Assembly (NCBI GenBank): GCA_963667425.1
Contig: OY763407.1
Location: forward strand, 2,232,001-2,296,000
DNA length: 64,000 nucleotides
Reading direction: 5' to 3'
DNA from: G963667425 sp963667425 [NCBI: bacterium]
GTDB lineage: Bacteria > UBP6 > UBA1177
Both the position numbers and the translations under genes were made by a program. Below the pieces are notes generated by a model. The model did no database searches, was not told where the DNA came from, and was given only the letters and a program-made list of their open reading frames with translations. Positions 1 through 9,817 of this stretch are shown in pieces. Position 1 is the first letter of the stretch; each line of letters begins with the position of its first letter.

Positions 1-453
1 ATAATAGAAAATTTAAATAAAATAATAAATGAAATTTCTGAAGAATTGAATTTTAATTATAATGTAGAATTTAGTTTTAATTATAAAAATAATAATATTA
101 TTAATGATTTGGATTCTATTTTGGATAAAGAAATTTACTATGGAAAAGTAATTTATGGTCCTCATATTGATAATATAAATGTTAAAATAAATAGTAGAAA
201 ATCATACAATGCTTCAATGGGTGAACTTTATTTTTTATCATTTTTATTAAAAGTATCTGAACTTAGTTTTTATACAAAGTATAATATTTTTCCTGTTTTT
301 ATATGTGATGATGTTTTTAATTTTTTAGACAAAGATAATAGTGGTAGAGTTATTGATATAATAAACAAGATAAAAAATCAGATAATAATAACATCTCCAC
401 ATAATATTGATAATAATAATATAAATAATATTTCAATAAATAAAATTTTATAA
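1..453 (+). CDS. recF: DNA replication/repair protein RecF, C-terminal part (cut by window start)
   Basis: The reading frame is open from base 1, so the gene begins upstream of the window; the TTG at 46 is internal and is not a start. About 150 C-terminal residues are present. They show the late RecF/SMC-type ATPase landmarks in order: YGPHIDN (RecF GPHR/D-like block), NASMGEL (ABC signature region, normally ASxGQ), FICDDVFNFLD (Walker B and D-loop) and IITSPH (H-loop region). RecF loads RecA at single-strand gaps and acts in the cytoplasm. The segment is extremely AT-rich, with runs of Asn/Ile codons, so its residues drift from the usual consensus (for example GEL instead of GQQ). recF often lies near dnaA/dnaN/gyrB and the origin, but none of those genes is in this window. 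The family call rests on the ordered motifs and is fairly safe. Confidence 0.8.
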   Translation: MIENLNKIINEISEELNFNYNVEFSFNYKNNNIINDLDSILDKEIYYGKVIYGPHIDNINVKINSRKSYNASMGELYFLSFLLKVSELSFYTKYNIFPVFICDDVFNFLDKDNSGRVIDIINKIKNQIIITSPHNIDNNNINNISINKIL

Positions 454-581
454 TACATAATGGTATATGATGATTTGTAAAAAATATTTTAAGTTATAAT
501 TAATAATAATATTTTACAATTTTTATATGTATTTTAAGTTATTATTTTATATTTAATTAAAAAAATATAAAAAAAATTTTT

Positions 582-609
582 TTGACAATTGAAAACCCGT
601 TAATATACT
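582..609 (+). promoter_or_regulatory. sigma70-type promoter for the 649 gene
   Basis: A perfect -35 TTGACA (582-587) is followed after 16 bp by TATACT (604-609). The start codon at 649 is about 33 bp further on and is preceded by AAAGGGGG at 637-644. The rest of the 454-648 gap is almost pure A/T and shows nothing else I can name. Confidence 0.7.
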
Positions 610-648
610 CATATATGATATCTATTTTTTCTAAAAAAAGGGGGTTTT

Positions 649-1248
649 ATGGTTGTTTACGATATTACAGACATAAAAGATTCTTATTCATTTTTTATGG
701 ATAAGGTTAAACCTTATTATGCTAGTTATCCCAGCTACATACAGTGTAAAATAGACGAATTAAAGATAAGGTACGATAAACTTGCCAGTGTTGTAAAAAA
801 CATAGAGAGTAAAGTTGTTAATGTTAAATCTTCTGTTTCAGATAAGAAAATATGGGCAGTTGATGTAAATACTGAAGTTGAAAAAATATATTCAATAATA
901 TCGGTAAGATATAGTGCTGAAGATAAGAAAAAAATATTTAAGTGCTATATTCCTGGTAGAACTTCAAATGTTTCAATACTTGTAAAACTTATGGAAAGGA
1001 TAAAAGATTATTCTTTGGAAGATAAATATTCTGATATAACTAATTTTAAGCCTGTATTAGATTCTTTAATATCAAGAGGAAGAGAATTTTTGGATATTGA
1101 AGAATATGAAAATAATTCTTCTCCTAAGAAAAAAGTTGTTATAGCTAGACGATCTTGGGAAAGTCAGTTTAAAAAAGTCAAATATGTAATGAAAGCTGAA
1201 TATTATGAAAATAAAGATTTAGACTGGAAATATTTTTTTAATGAGTAA
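649..1248 (+). CDS. hypothetical protein, 199 aa, helical
   Basis: I do not recognise this protein. It is 199 residues long, has no signal peptide or membrane segment, is rich in Lys, Asp, Glu and Tyr, and looks mostly alpha-helical; residues 30-70 (IDELKIRYDKLASVVKNIE region) could form a coiled coil. The start is supported by a strong Shine-Dalgarno (AAAGGGGG, 637-644) and a strong promoter at 582-609, so it is very likely expressed as its own unit. Its last codons overlap the 3' end of the convergent lgt gene by 11 bp. Position next to recF gives no firm functional clue. Confidence 0.7.
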   Translation: MVVYDITDIKDSYSFFMDKVKPYYASYPSYIQCKIDELKIRYDKLASVVKNIESKVVNVKSSVSDKKIWAVDVNTEVEKIYSIISVRYSAEDKKKIFKCYIPGRTSNVSILVKLMERIKDYSLEDKYSDITNFKPVLDSLISRGREFLDIEEYENNSSPKKKVVIARRSWESQFKKVKYVMKAEYYENKDLDWKYFFNE

Positions 1249-2059
1249 TTTCTTTTTTATTATCAGGATAAAATATTAAAATAATCCCAATAATCATAGA
1301 AAATACAGATATTATTTGAGATGTAGATAAGAAATTATCAAAAAACAATCCTCTACTGTCATTTCTGAAAAATTCTATTGTAAATCTAAATATGGCATAA
1401 AGAAAAAGCCATAAACCTAAAGGAGTTCCATTTTTTTTATATTTTTTTCTTACAAAGAAATATAAAAATATAAAAATAATAAAATTAAAAATTACAGAAT
1501 AAATCTGAGTTGGAATTACAGGAAATGGTGTATCTGAAATAGAGTTTATAATATTATTATTAAATTGTTCTCTTGCTGCATCACTGTATGATGGAAATAC
1601 AACAGATAATACTGAGTTTGATATTTTTCCAAAACAACATCCATTTAAAAAACAACCTATTCTTCCAATTGATATTCCAAGTGCTGCAGAATATGACATT
1701 GCATCAAGATACTTTATTACAGGTTCTTTTTTTATTGATAAATATATTATTGCTGAAAAAAATGATAGTATAACACCTCCGTAAAAAGCAAGACCACCTT
1801 TCCATATATAAAGCATGGCTATTGGTTTTTGAAGATATATATCAAAAAATCCGTCAAATATTATATGCTGTATTCTTGCTCCTATAAGACCGCCAATTAC
1901 AGAAATTAAAAACAGATCAAAAATAACTTTTTTATTTTTAAGTCCTATTCTATTTGCTTCTCTAAGAAATATAAAAAAACCTACTATCATGGCTAAGGCT
2001 ACCATAACATTAAAGCTTGAAATAGTTATATTTCCTAATCTTATCATTACAGGATACAT
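1238..2059 (-). CDS. lgt: prolipoprotein diacylglyceryl transferase Lgt
   Basis: Lgt transfers a diacylglyceryl group from phosphatidylglycerol to the lipobox cysteine of prolipoproteins in the inner membrane, the first step of lipoprotein maturation. The 273-residue protein has about seven hydrophobic segments and the family signature GRIGCFLNGCCFG (the Lgt 'GRxGNFxNGExxG' block, here with Cys residues). It also has WKGGLAFYGG and GARIQH (the conserved Arg/His region) and a C-terminal YAIFRFTIEFFRND block. Length and topology match the family. The start is supported by AGAGGT just upstream. This window encodes at least eight lipobox proteins, which would be its substrates. Confidence 0.92.
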   Translation of the reverse strand: MYPVMIRLGNITISSFNVMVALAMIVGFFIFLREANRIGLKNKKVIFDLFLISVIGGLIGARIQHIIFDGFFDIYLQKPIAMLYIWKGGLAFYGGVILSFFSAIIYLSIKKEPVIKYLDAMSYSAALGISIGRIGCFLNGCCFGKISNSVLSVVFPSYSDAAREQFNNNIINSISDTPFPVIPTQIYSVIFNFIIFIFLYFFVRKKYKKNGTPLGLWLFLYAIFRFTIEFFRNDSRGLFFDNFLSTSQIISVFSMIIGIILIFYPDNKKEITH

Positions 2060-2196
2060 ATTTACCTCTAAAAAATAAATAAAAGTGATTTTATCAGAAA
2101 ATAATGTTTTTACAACTATAAGAATATTTAAGTTGATTTAAATATCCTTGTTTTATAAGATGTGAAGGTTTTGGTTTTTTGTTTATGGAGTTTTTT

Positions 2197-2631
2197 ATGA
2201 TAATTTCTATAGCCTCAGACCATGGTGGTTATTTATTAAAAGAACATATAAAAGTTTATCTCGAGAAAAAAGGAATAAGTTTTATAGATAATGGAACAAA
2301 TTCTCAGAAATCTGTTGATTATCCTGTTTATGCAAAAAAAGTTGCTCTTGATATTCTTGAAAAGAGAGCAGATAGAGGAATTCTTGTCTGTGGGACAGGA
2401 ATAGGCATTTCTATAGTTGCCAATAGGTTTAAAGGAATAAGATGCGCTTTAGTTCACTCGGTGGAATACACTAAGCTATGTAGAGAACATAATGATGCTA
2501 ATATTATAGCTTTAGGCGGTAGATTCACAACATTAACAGAATCTGAAAAAATAATTGATGCATTTATTGAAACAACTTTTGCCGAGGGAAGACATAAAAA
2601 CAGAGTTTTTCAAATGGATGAAGATTCTTAA
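2197..2631 (+). CDS. rpiB: ribose-5-phosphate isomerase B / LacAB-type sugar isomerase
   Basis: RpiB interconverts ribose-5-phosphate and ribulose-5-phosphate in the pentose phosphate pathway (cytosol). The 144-residue product has the full RpiB pattern: ASDHGG at residues 6-11, the catalytic cysteine block CGTGIG with Cys65, KGIRCAL, the HNDAN motif (residues 98-102) and the phosphate-binding ALGGR. An upstream in-frame ATG at 2179 would add six residues, but GGAG at 2187-2190 sits six bases before the ATG at 2197, and the family starts directly with the first beta strand. I therefore chose 2197. The gene stands alone between lgt (divergent) and the V-ATPase operon. Confidence 0.93.
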   Translation: MIISIASDHGGYLLKEHIKVYLEKKGISFIDNGTNSQKSVDYPVYAKKVALDILEKRADRGILVCGTGIGISIVANRFKGIRCALVHSVEYTKLCREHNDANIIALGGRFTTLTESEKIIDAFIETTFAEGRHKNRVFQMDEDS

Positions 2632-2675
2632 TATATTTATATATAATAGTTTTTTACAAATAAGCTCACTAAAAA

Positions 2676-2704
2676 TTGACTATATTTTTTTGTTTGTTTA
2701 GAAT
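2676..2704 (+). promoter_or_regulatory. promoter of the V-ATPase operon
   Basis: TTGACT (2676-2681) and TAGAAT (2699-2704) are separated by exactly 17 bp and lie 44 bp before the first gene of the operon. Each hexamer has five of six consensus bases. Confidence 0.65.
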
Positions 2705-2747
2705 CTTTGACGTTAGTGTTTTTATAAATAAAAATAGGAGAAATTAG

Positions 2748-3371
2748 ATGACATCTTTAAATTCTGAAGAAAAAATTCGTGATATTTCTCAGTACTTAAG
2801 AAAAAATATTCTTGATGTTGCTGAAGATGAAAAAAAGAAAATAATTGATGAAGCTGAGACAGAAAAAAAGAGAATTATTGAAGATGCTGAAAAAAAGGCT
2901 TCTGAAATATTAAAATCTGCTCATGAACAGGCTGAACAGGAAAAAAGAAATTCTGAATCTGCAATAAAAATTGCTGCAAAACAGGCAGTGGGAATTCTTA
3001 AACAGAATCTTGAAAAAGAAGTTCTTAAAAAGGTTATTGATAAACCTGTTAAGGAAATTAATGGAAATAATGATGTAATGAAAGAACTTTTAAAAGAAGT
3101 TCTTAATATATATCTTACTAAAGAAACTTCAGGTGCATCTGAACTTGTTGTTTCTGATAAAATAAAAAAAGATCTTTCGGATTTTATAAAATCTGAAATA
3201 ATTGCTATGTCTAATAATAAAATGACGCTTTCGGAAGAAACAATTCCTGAAGGATTTGCTGTTACTATAAAAGAAAATGGATTAATGTTTGATTTTTCTT
3301 CATCAGCACTTATTGAACTTATTTCAAATTATGTAAGACCGGAAGTAAGAAACTATTTATTTGAAAAATAA
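2748..3371 (+). CDS. atpE: V-type ATP synthase subunit E
   Basis: Subunit E forms the peripheral stalk that holds the A3B3 head against the membrane sector. The 207-residue protein is typical: the first ~100 residues are a highly charged, Lys/Glu-rich helix with heptads (DEAETEKKRIIEDAEKKASEIL region), and the C-terminal half is a globular domain ending in a pattern of small beta strands (GFAVTIKENGLMFDFS). First gene of a seven-gene operon reading E, DUF2764, A, B, D, I, K; the AUG follows AGGAGA. Subunit E is poorly conserved, so the call relies on architecture plus operon position. Confidence 0.85.
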   Translation: MTSLNSEEKIRDISQYLRKNILDVAEDEKKKIIDEAETEKKRIIEDAEKKASEILKSAHEQAEQEKRNSESAIKIAAKQAVGILKQNLEKEVLKKVIDKPVKEINGNNDVMKELLKEVLNIYLTKETSGASELVVSDKIKKDLSDFIKSEIIAMSNNKMTLSEETIPEGFAVTIKENGLMFDFSSSALIELISNYVRPEVRNYLFEK

Positions 3372-3383
3372 AAGGAGTTTTTA

Positions 3384-4202
3384 ATGAAGCTTAATTATTA
3401 CGCAATAGCTTCTTTTTCCGAAATGACATGGGATAGCGAACTTCCTACAACTACGGCTGAATTTATTGATGATTTGTCTGTTCTTTTTGAACCTTTTCAG
3501 GAAGGCATAAATAAAATACTTCTTCTTAATGATATAAAAAATATAGAACTATTATTAAGAACAAAAGTTGATATTCCTGAGGATGTGAGAGGTAACAGAG
3601 GTGATGACATAGATTATTTCAGGGCTAGAATTCTTGATGCAGATGAGTTGGAACTTTTTTTACAGAATCATTATCTGTATGGAGATAAATACCCTTCATT
3701 TATTCATGACTTTTTTGAGAGTAATCAGACAAATGAAGATAGATTTAAAAATATAGAAGATCTATATCTTATGTATTTCAAATACCTGAGAAGCGATGAA
3801 GAAGGTTTTTTCAGATATTATGGAACAACAGAACTTATTATAAGAACGGTGTATTCTGCACTAAGACTTATAAGAGCGGGAAAGGAACTTGAACCACATC
3901 TTAAAGGTGATGAAGAGATAGTTAAAACTATTCTTGAACATAGATCAAGTACAGATCTGGGGCTTAAAAACATATTTCCTGAAGTTCAGGATATAATTTC
4001 AATTTTTGATAAAAATCCTATGGATCTTGAACATCAGATGGACAAAATAAGGTTTACATTGATGGATAATATAGGCAAGGAATCTCCTTTTGGAGATCAT
4101 GTTATATATGCTTATATAGTTGGTTTTCAGCTTAAAAACAGGTGGAATACACTTGATTCTGAGCTTGGAAGTAAAATTCTTAAAAAAGTAATTGAAGGAT
4201 AA
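3384..4202 (+). CDS. DUF2764 V-ATPase-associated protein
   Basis: This 272-residue soluble protein occupies the slot between subunits E and A that is held by a DUF2764 protein in spirochaete and chlamydial V-ATPase operons (Borrelia BB0095, Chlamydia CT309). Its start, MKLNYYAIASF, and the acidic, helix-rich body with DDIDYFRARI agree with that family as I remember it. The spacing is tight: 12 bp after atpE and 18 bp before atpA, each with a good Shine-Dalgarno. No subunit C gene is seen in the operon, so it may do part of the job of the C (d-type) connector, but this is inference. It acts in the cytoplasm, presumably at the stalk. Confidence 0.8.
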   Translation: MKLNYYAIASFSEMTWDSELPTTTAEFIDDLSVLFEPFQEGINKILLLNDIKNIELLLRTKVDIPEDVRGNRGDDIDYFRARILDADELELFLQNHYLYGDKYPSFIHDFFESNQTNEDRFKNIEDLYLMYFKYLRSDEEGFFRYYGTTELIIRTVYSALRLIRAGKELEPHLKGDEEIVKTILEHRSSTDLGLKNIFPEVQDIISIFDKNPMDLEHQMDKIRFTLMDNIGKESPFGDHVIYAYIVGFQLKNRWNTLDSELGSKILKKVIEG

Positions 4203-4220
4203 TATCAGCAGGAGAAAGGA

Positions 4221-5981
4221 ATGAGCATTAATTCTGAAATTGCAACCGGGAAGGTTGTTGCTGCTCAGGGAAATCTAATGACCGTTCAGTTTGAAGGTAT
4301 CATCAGACAGAACGAGCTGGTTTACATTAACACCAGAGGCAAAAAGTTAAAAGGCGAAGTTATTGAAATTGATGGAAATGAAGCTAAAGTTCAGGTTTTT
4401 GAACCTACAAAAGGTATTACTCTTGGTGATACAGTTGAATTTGATAAGGAACTTCTTTCCGTTGAACTTGGACCTGGATTGTTAAAATCCGTTTATGATG
4501 GTTTGCAGAATCCTCTTGAAGAAGTTGCTAAAGAAAAAGGTTACTTTCTTCCTGTGGGTTTTTACATGCTTCCTTTGGATAGAAAGATCAAATGGAAATT
4601 TACACCCTCGGTTAAAGTTGGTGATGTTGTTGAAAGAGCTGACTATCTTGGTCATGTTCCTGAAGCAAATATAGAACATAAAATAATGGTTCCTTTTCAG
4701 TTTATAGGAAAAGGAAAAATTGTAAAAATTGCATCCGAAGGTGAGTATACTGTTGCAGATGAAATAGCTGTTATAGAAGATGAAAATGGAAAAAGTCATT
4801 CTGTAAATATGATTCAGAAGTGGCCTGCTAAATTTCCTCTTAGATTTGGAAAAAGAATTCTTCCTACAGAACAACTTGTTACAGCATGTCGTATTATTGA
4901 TGGTTCTTTTCCTGTTGCAAGAGGTGGAACGTTCTGTACTCCAGGACCTTTTGGTGCAGGCAAGACCGTTTTGCAGCATCAGATATCTAAATATGCAAGA
5001 ATTCAGATAGTTCTTGTTGTTGCATGTGGTGAAAGAGCTGGAGAGGTTGTTGAAATTCTTAGAGAATTTCCAGAATTAGATGATCCAACAACAGGAAAGA
5101 AGCTTATGGATAGAACTTGTATTATATGCAATACATCTTCAATGCCTGTTGCTGCTCGTGAAAGTTCTGTATATGTTGGAACAGTTATGGCAGAATATTA
5201 CAGACAAATGGGTCTTGATGTTCTCCTTCTTGCAGATTCAACATCAAGATGGGCTCAAGCTCTGAGAGAAATGAGTGGAAGACTTGAAGAGATTCCTGGT
5301 GAAGAGGCTTTCCCTGCATATCTTTCTTCAAGAATTGCAGAATTTTATGAAAGAGCAGGAGTTGTTAAGCTTAAAAATGGAGAAACAGGTTCTCTTACAA
5401 TCGGTGGCAGTGTTTCACCTGCTGGTGGAAACTTTGAAGAGCCTGTTACACAGTCGACACTTGCAGTTGTAGGATGTTTTCTTGGTCTCAGTAGAGCAAG
5501 ATCCGATGCAAGAAGATTTCCATCTGTAGATCCTCTTATTTCATGGTCAAAATATGGTGACAGATTTATTGAAACAGGCGATGAAGATACTAAAAAAATG
5601 ATGAAGGTTATTAAAAAAGCTCAAAAAGTCATTTTTGAATCGGATGAAATAGGGAAAAAAATGTCTGTTGTCGGCGAGGAAGGTATCAGTATTTCTGACA
5701 TCGTAGTTTTTCTTAAAGGTGAATTTTATGATGCTGTTTATCTTCAGCAGAATGCTTTTGATAAAGTTGATACAGCTACAGGCATAAAGAGACAGGTTGA
5801 ACAGCTTGAAATAGTAGATTCTGTTCTTGATAAAAATTTTAAATTTGACACCCGTGACAATGCAAGAAGTTTCTTCCTTTCGCTTCAGGATAAATGTATA
5901 CAGTGGAATTATACCGCACTGAATGATCCTATGTATAATGAGAAGAAAAGTGCCATAATACAAACAATAGAGGGTGCATAA
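4221..5981 (+). CDS. atpA: V-type ATP synthase catalytic subunit A
   Basis: Catalytic subunit of the A3B3 head. The 586-residue length is normal for A-type/V-type A subunits, including the non-homologous insert of about 90 residues before the nucleotide domain. The P-loop GPFGAGKT lies at residues 242-249, GERAGE follows in the catalytic glutamate region, and the [16 protein letters not shown]alker B/adenine block begins near residue 333. [13 protein letters not shown] is also present. The start at 4221 is preceded by AGGAGAAAGG. The stop codon is immediately followed by the atpB start (1-base gap), as expected for 1:1 stoichiometry. I call it V-type because of the insert and the operon, but the direction of operation (synthesis or pumping) cannot be read from the gene. 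Confidence 0.95.
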   Translation: MSINSEIATGKVVAAQGNLMTVQFEGIIRQNELVYINTRGKKLKGEVIEIDGNEAKVQVFEPTKGITLGDTVEFDKELLSVELGPGLLKSVYDGLQNPLEEVAKEKGYFLPVGFYMLPLDRKIKWKFTPSVKVGDVVERADYLGHVPEANIEHKIMVPFQFIGKGKIVKIASEGEYTVADEIAVIEDENGKSHSVNMIQKWPAKFPLRFGKRILPTEQLVTACRIIDGSFPVARGGTFCTPGPFGAGKTVLQHQISKYARIQIVLVVACGERAGEVVEILREFPELDDPTTGKKLMDRTCIICNTSSMPVAARESSVYVGTVMAEYYRQMGLDVLLLADSTSRWAQALREMSGRLEEIPGEEAFPAYLSSRIAEFYERAGVVKLKNGETGSLTIGGSVSPAGGNFEEPVTQSTLAVVGCFLGLSRARSDARRFPSVDPLISWSKYGDRFIETGDEDTKKMMKVIKKAQKVIFESDEIGKKMSVVGEEGISISDIVVFLKGEFYDAVYLQQNAFDKVDTATGIKRQVEQLEIVDSVLDKNFKFDTRDNARSFFLSLQDKCIQWNYTALNDPMYNEKKSAIIQTIEGA

Positions 5982-5982
5982 G

Positions 5983-7287
5983 ATGGTCAGAACATATAAT
6001 AAAATAGAAAAAATCAAAGGAAGTATTGCTCAGGTAAAAGCTGATGGAGTAATGCTTGGAGAACTTGCTGCTGTAAAAATGAGAGACGGAAGAGCTACTT
6101 TGGCAGAAGTTATAGGTTTTGATAGAGAAAGTGTAAATCTTCAGATATATAGTGGAACAAAAGGTGTAAGTACTGGAGATCAGGTAAGATTCCTTTCAAA
6201 ACCAATGCAGGTTTCTTATGGTGATACAATGCTTGGCAGAGTTTTCAATGGTTCAGGAGAACCTATTGATGATGGTCCTGAAATGATGGAAGACAAAGTG
6301 GAAATAGGAGGAACATCTTTTAACCCTGCAAAAAGAATTGTTCCTAAAAGATTTGTTAAAACAAACATACCAATGATTGATATGTTTAATTCTCTAGTTA
6401 TAAGTCAAAAAATACCTATATTTTCCATTCCTGGAGAGCCATACAATGAGCTTCTTGCAAGAATAGCAAGTCAGACAGATGCTGATGTTATTATTCTTGG
6501 AGGTATGGGACTTAAATTTGATGACTATCAGTTTTTTTATGACTACTTTTCAAAAACAGGAGCTATTGAAAAAACTTCAATGTTTATTCATTTGGCATCA
6601 GATCCAGTTGTTGAATGTGTTCTTGTTCCGGATATGGCTCTTGCTGCTGCTGAACAGTTTGCAGTACAGAATAAGAACGTTCTGGTTCTCCTTACAGATA
6701 TGACATCTTTTTCAGATGCTCTGAAAGAAATAGCAATTTCTATGGAAATGGTTCCTTCTAACAGAGGTTATCCGGGTTCTCTTTATTCAGATCTTGCTGC
6801 AAGATATGAAAAAGCTGTTGATATTGCAGAAAGTGGCTCAATTACAATTATTGCTGTTACTACAATGCCTGGCGATGACGTTACACATCCTGTTCCTGAC
6901 AACACTGGATATATTACAGAAGGTCAGTTCTATCTTCATAATGGAGTTATAGATCCTTTTGGTAGTCTTTCCAGATTGAAACAGCAGGTTATGGGTAAGG
7001 TTACAAGAGAAGAACATGGTGATCTTGCAAATGCGATGATCAGGCTTTATGCTGATGCTAAAAAGGCTAGAGACAGAGAGTCAATGGGTTTCAGACTTAG
7101 TAAATGGGATAATAAACTTCTTAAATATGCGGAACAGTTTGAAACCAGAATGATGGATCTTAATGTAAACCTTGATATAGAAGAACAGCTTAATCTTGGT
7201 TGGCAGATTCTTGCCGAATGTTTTGAAAAGAATGAAACAGGTCTTAAAAGCACATGGATAGAAAAATATGGAAAGTGGGACAAATAG
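5983..7287 (+). CDS. atpB: V-type ATP synthase subunit B
   Basis: Non-catalytic head subunit, 434 residues. The degenerate P-loop ([14 protein letters not shown], residues 148-161) lacks the GKT of subunit A, as in all B subunits. [15 protein letters not shown] and [14 protein letters not shown] are the conserved B-subunit blocks. A GTG three codons earlier (5974) is in frame, but AGAGGG at 5969-5974 is placed correctly for the ATG at 5983. Translationally coupled to atpA upstream and followed by atpD after 12 bp. Confidence 0.95.
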   Translation: MVRTYNKIEKIKGSIAQVKADGVMLGELAAVKMRDGRATLAEVIGFDRESVNLQIYSGTKGVSTGDQVRFLSKPMQVSYGDTMLGRVFNGSGEPIDDGPEMMEDKVEIGGTSFNPAKRIVPKRFVKTNIPMIDMFNSLVISQKIPIFSIPGEPYNELLARIASQTDADVIILGGMGLKFDDYQFFYDYFSKTGAIEKTSMFIHLASDPVVECVLVPDMALAAAEQFAVQNKNVLVLLTDMTSFSDALKEIAISMEMVPSNRGYPGSLYSDLAARYEKAVDIAESGSITIIAVTTMPGDDVTHPVPDNTGYITEGQFYLHNGVIDPFGSLSRLKQQVMGKVTREEHGDLANAMIRLYADAKKARDRESMGFRLSKWDNKLLKYAEQFETRMMDLNVNLDIEEQLNLGWQILAECFEKNETGLKSTWIEKYGKWDK

Positions 7288-7299
7288 CCGGAGGTTACA

Positions 7300-7932
7300 A
7301 TGGCTGAGATAAAACTCAACAAGACAGAGCTAAAAGTACAAAAAACGCTTTTATCACAGCTCTCAAAGTATCTTCCCACTCTTCAGCTGAAAAAACAGCA
7401 GCTTCAGGGCGAAGTTGAAAATGCAAATGTCAAGCTTCAGGAAATAGAGACAAAAATGAAGATAAAGGAAAAAGAAATTGCAGAATGGGCAATTCTTTTA
7501 TCTCAGAAGCTGACAATTAACATTCTTCAATTTGTCAGAGCTAAGGAAGTTGTTAAAAGAAGAGAAAATATAGCAGGTGTTGAAGTTCCGGTTTATGAAA
7601 ATGTTATTTTTGAAGATACGGAATATTCCTATTTTGCTACACCTGTATGGATAGATAATGCTATAGCTGTCATAAAAGAGATAGTATATTTGAGAGAAGA
7701 GATAAAAATTCTTCGTGAGCGTTATGAACTTTTAAGAGAAGAGCTCAGACAGACAAGTATAAAAGTAAATCTTTTTGAAAAGAGAATGATTCCTCAATGT
7801 AAGGAAAATATAAAGAAAATAAAAATTTTTCTTGGTGATCAGGAGATAGCTGCTATTTGTAATGCAAAAATAGCCAAAGATAAATTGAAAAGAAAAGTAC
7901 TTTTACAGAAATTAAAGGCGGAGGCAATCTAG
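7300..7932 (+). CDS. atpD: V-type ATP synthase subunit D
   Basis: Central rotor shaft of the V1 sector. The 210-residue protein shows the family form: an N-terminal helix starting NKTELKVQKTLLSQLSKYLPTLQLKK, and a second long C-terminal helix (LREELRQTSIKVNLFEKRMIP) that pairs with it in a coiled coil. The LFEKRMIP motif is a strong D-subunit signature. A GGAGG lies seven bases before the ATG. Its stop codon overlaps the GTG start of the next gene by one base. No gene for the partner subunit F is recognisable in the operon. Confidence 0.92.
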   Translation: MAEIKLNKTELKVQKTLLSQLSKYLPTLQLKKQQLQGEVENANVKLQEIETKMKIKEKEIAEWAILLSQKLTINILQFVRAKEVVKRRENIAGVEVPVYENVIFEDTEYSYFATPVWIDNAIAVIKEIVYLREEIKILRERYELLREELRQTSIKVNLFEKRMIPQCKENIKKIKIFLGDQEIAAICNAKIAKDKLKRKVLLQKLKAEAI

Positions 7933-9788
7933 TGATAGAAAAAATGCACAAGGTTTTATTTGCGGGGCCTTTAGAAATACGCAGTGATTTTATTGTAAAG
8001 CTTCAGGAAAAAGGTGTTGTAGAGCCGGAATCTTATAAAGGAGAGCTTTTCAGTAAAAATGGAAAAGAGGTTGATACCTCATCTGCGGACCGTATTTTAG
8101 CTATTTTTAAAACTCTGAAAAAGTATAGATCTGAAGCTTTGGAAACAGATTTAAGAAAAGATGGAAAAATCTTAATACATGAAATAATAGAGCAGCTTCC
8201 ATTAATTGAAGATGAACTTAGAGCGGCAAAAGAAAATGAACTTCAGCTTAATAAGACTAAATCAATACTGGAACCTCTTGGCGATTTTGATATAACAGAT
8301 CTTAATGATATAGAAAAAAGAGGCAGTGTTTGTTTACAGTTCTGGGAAACATCTTTAAAGAATTTTGAAAAAGCATCATTTGATGGAGTTTTTCCTCTGA
8401 TTATAAAAGATGATGGAAAAAAGATTTATTTAATTACTGTTTCTAAAGAAAAAATTTCTTTGGAAGGATTAAGTGAAATCATAGTTAATGATGATATTAA
8501 GAGTATAGATAAAAAACTTGAGGAAACTAAAAATGAAAAAGAGAATATTCTTAAAAAAATATATTCTTTTGTTCCTTATGACAGAGATATCTATGACCTT
8601 TATCTAAAAGAGCTTAATATTGTTAACTATGACAATGTAATATCTGCTTCAATAGAACCGCTGGATGGTAAAATTTTTGTTGTTCAAGGATGGTGTCCTG
8701 ATAAGGAGCTTAAATCTATTTATGAAATGGTTAAGGAAATGCCTGTCACTGTTATGGAAATTGAACCTGAAAAAAATGACAGAATTCCTACTTTTATGAA
8801 AAATAAAGGACCGGCAGCAATAGGACAGGAACTTGTAGAATTTTATGATACTCCAAGTTACACAGACTGGGATCCAAGCAGTATCGTGTTCTTTTCATTC
8901 CTTCTCTTTTTCTCAATGATAATGGGAGATGGCGGTTATGGACTTTTACTTTTTATAATAATGATAGTTGTTAAATTAAAAGTTAAAAATCCAAAACCTT
9001 CTGGAAAAAGAATTATAAACATGGGTATGGCTTTAACTTTTGGAACTTTTGTTTATGGAATAATTTCCGGAGGTTTTTTCGGACTTTCTCCAGATAACAA
9101 AATTTTTGGATGGCTGGTTAAGCTACAGCTTTTCAATGGAGGATGTACAAATCCGGATGGATCTATGAACTCAACAGATCTTAACAATATGATGAGAGCC
9201 GCAATTATTATTGGTATTGTTCATATTACACTTTCACTTATTGTTAAATCTGCAAAAAGTATTTTAGATGAAAAGGATTTTCTTGAACCATTAAGAAAGC
9301 TTGCATGGATTTTCGCTATGTGGCTTTTCTTTTTCTATTATGGAAAACCTTTTATGGGAATTTCGTCACAACTTCCAATTCAGCTTAATGCTATCTATGC
9401 GGCACTTGGAATAGTTGCTGTTATAAGTGGTATTAAAGCAGGTTCATTTAATCCTGTAAAAATACTTCTTTCAGCATTTCTGGGTGTTTATGATGGTGTT
9501 CAGTTTTTCAGTGACGTACTTAGTTATATAAGAATTTTTGCGCTTGGACTTTCAGGAGCACTGATCGCCCAGACATTTAACTCTTTAGCATATGGTTTAA
9601 TTGAAAGTGGTGGATTATTTATAGTTTTAGGAGCTTTTGTATTTATTGCAGGACACCTTCTTAATATAGGACTTTGTTTGATGAGTGCTGTAATTCATGG
9701 ACTTAGACTTAATGTTCTTGAATATTACAGGTGGAGTTTTGAAGGAGCCGGAAGAGCTTTTAAACCATTTAAAAATTTAGTTAATTAA
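7932..9788 (+). CDS. atpI: V-type ATP synthase subunit I (a-type stator)
   Basis: Membrane stator subunit that forms the ion half-channels. The 618-residue product has a cytoplasmic N-terminal half with charged helices (about residues 1-310) and a C-terminal half of about seven to eight membrane segments. The essential arginine block SYIRIFALGLSGALIA is present, with Arg at residue 534, and HLLNIGLCLMSAVIHGLRLNVLEYY follows near the C-terminus as in the family. The start is a GTG overlapping the atpD stop; GGAGG at 7920-7924 is seven bases away, whereas the ATG at 7944 is too far, so the GTG is preferred. Confidence 0.93.
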   Translation: MIEKMHKVLFAGPLEIRSDFIVKLQEKGVVEPESYKGELFSKNGKEVDTSSADRILAIFKTLKKYRSEALETDLRKDGKILIHEIIEQLPLIEDELRAAKENELQLNKTKSILEPLGDFDITDLNDIEKRGSVCLQFWETSLKNFEKASFDGVFPLIIKDDGKKIYLITVSKEKISLEGLSEIIVNDDIKSIDKKLEETKNEKENILKKIYSFVPYDRDIYDLYLKELNIVNYDNVISASIEPLDGKIFVVQGWCPDKELKSIYEMVKEMPVTVMEIEPEKNDRIPTFMKNKGPAAIGQELVEFYDTPSYTDWDPSSIVFFSFLLFFSMIMGDGGYGLLLFIIMIVVKLKVKNPKPSGKRIINMGMALTFGTFVYGIISGGFFGLSPDNKIFGWLVKLQLFNGGCTNPDGSMNSTDLNNMMRAAIIIGIVHITLSLIVKSAKSILDEKDFLEPLRKLAWIFAMWLFFFYYGKPFMGISSQLPIQLNAIYAALGIVAVISGIKAGSFNPVKILLSAFLGVYDGVQFFSDVLSYIRIFALGLSGALIAQTFNSLAYGLIESGGLFIVLGAFVFIAGHLLNIGLCLMSAVIHGLRLNVLEYYRWSFEGAGRAFKPFKNLVN

Positions 9789-9817
9789 TTTTTAGTAACA
9801 AACTTAAGGAGATTATT

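Noticed and set aside
46-48. TTG as start codon of a 135-residue protein at the left edge
   Set aside because: The frame is open to base 1 and the protein matches only the C-terminal part of RecF, so the true start is outside the window.
4482-4979. Long antisense frame in atpA and similar antisense frames in rpiB, folP, amtB and the RND pump
   Set aside because: They mirror strongly conserved genes in another frame and have no start signals or known domains.
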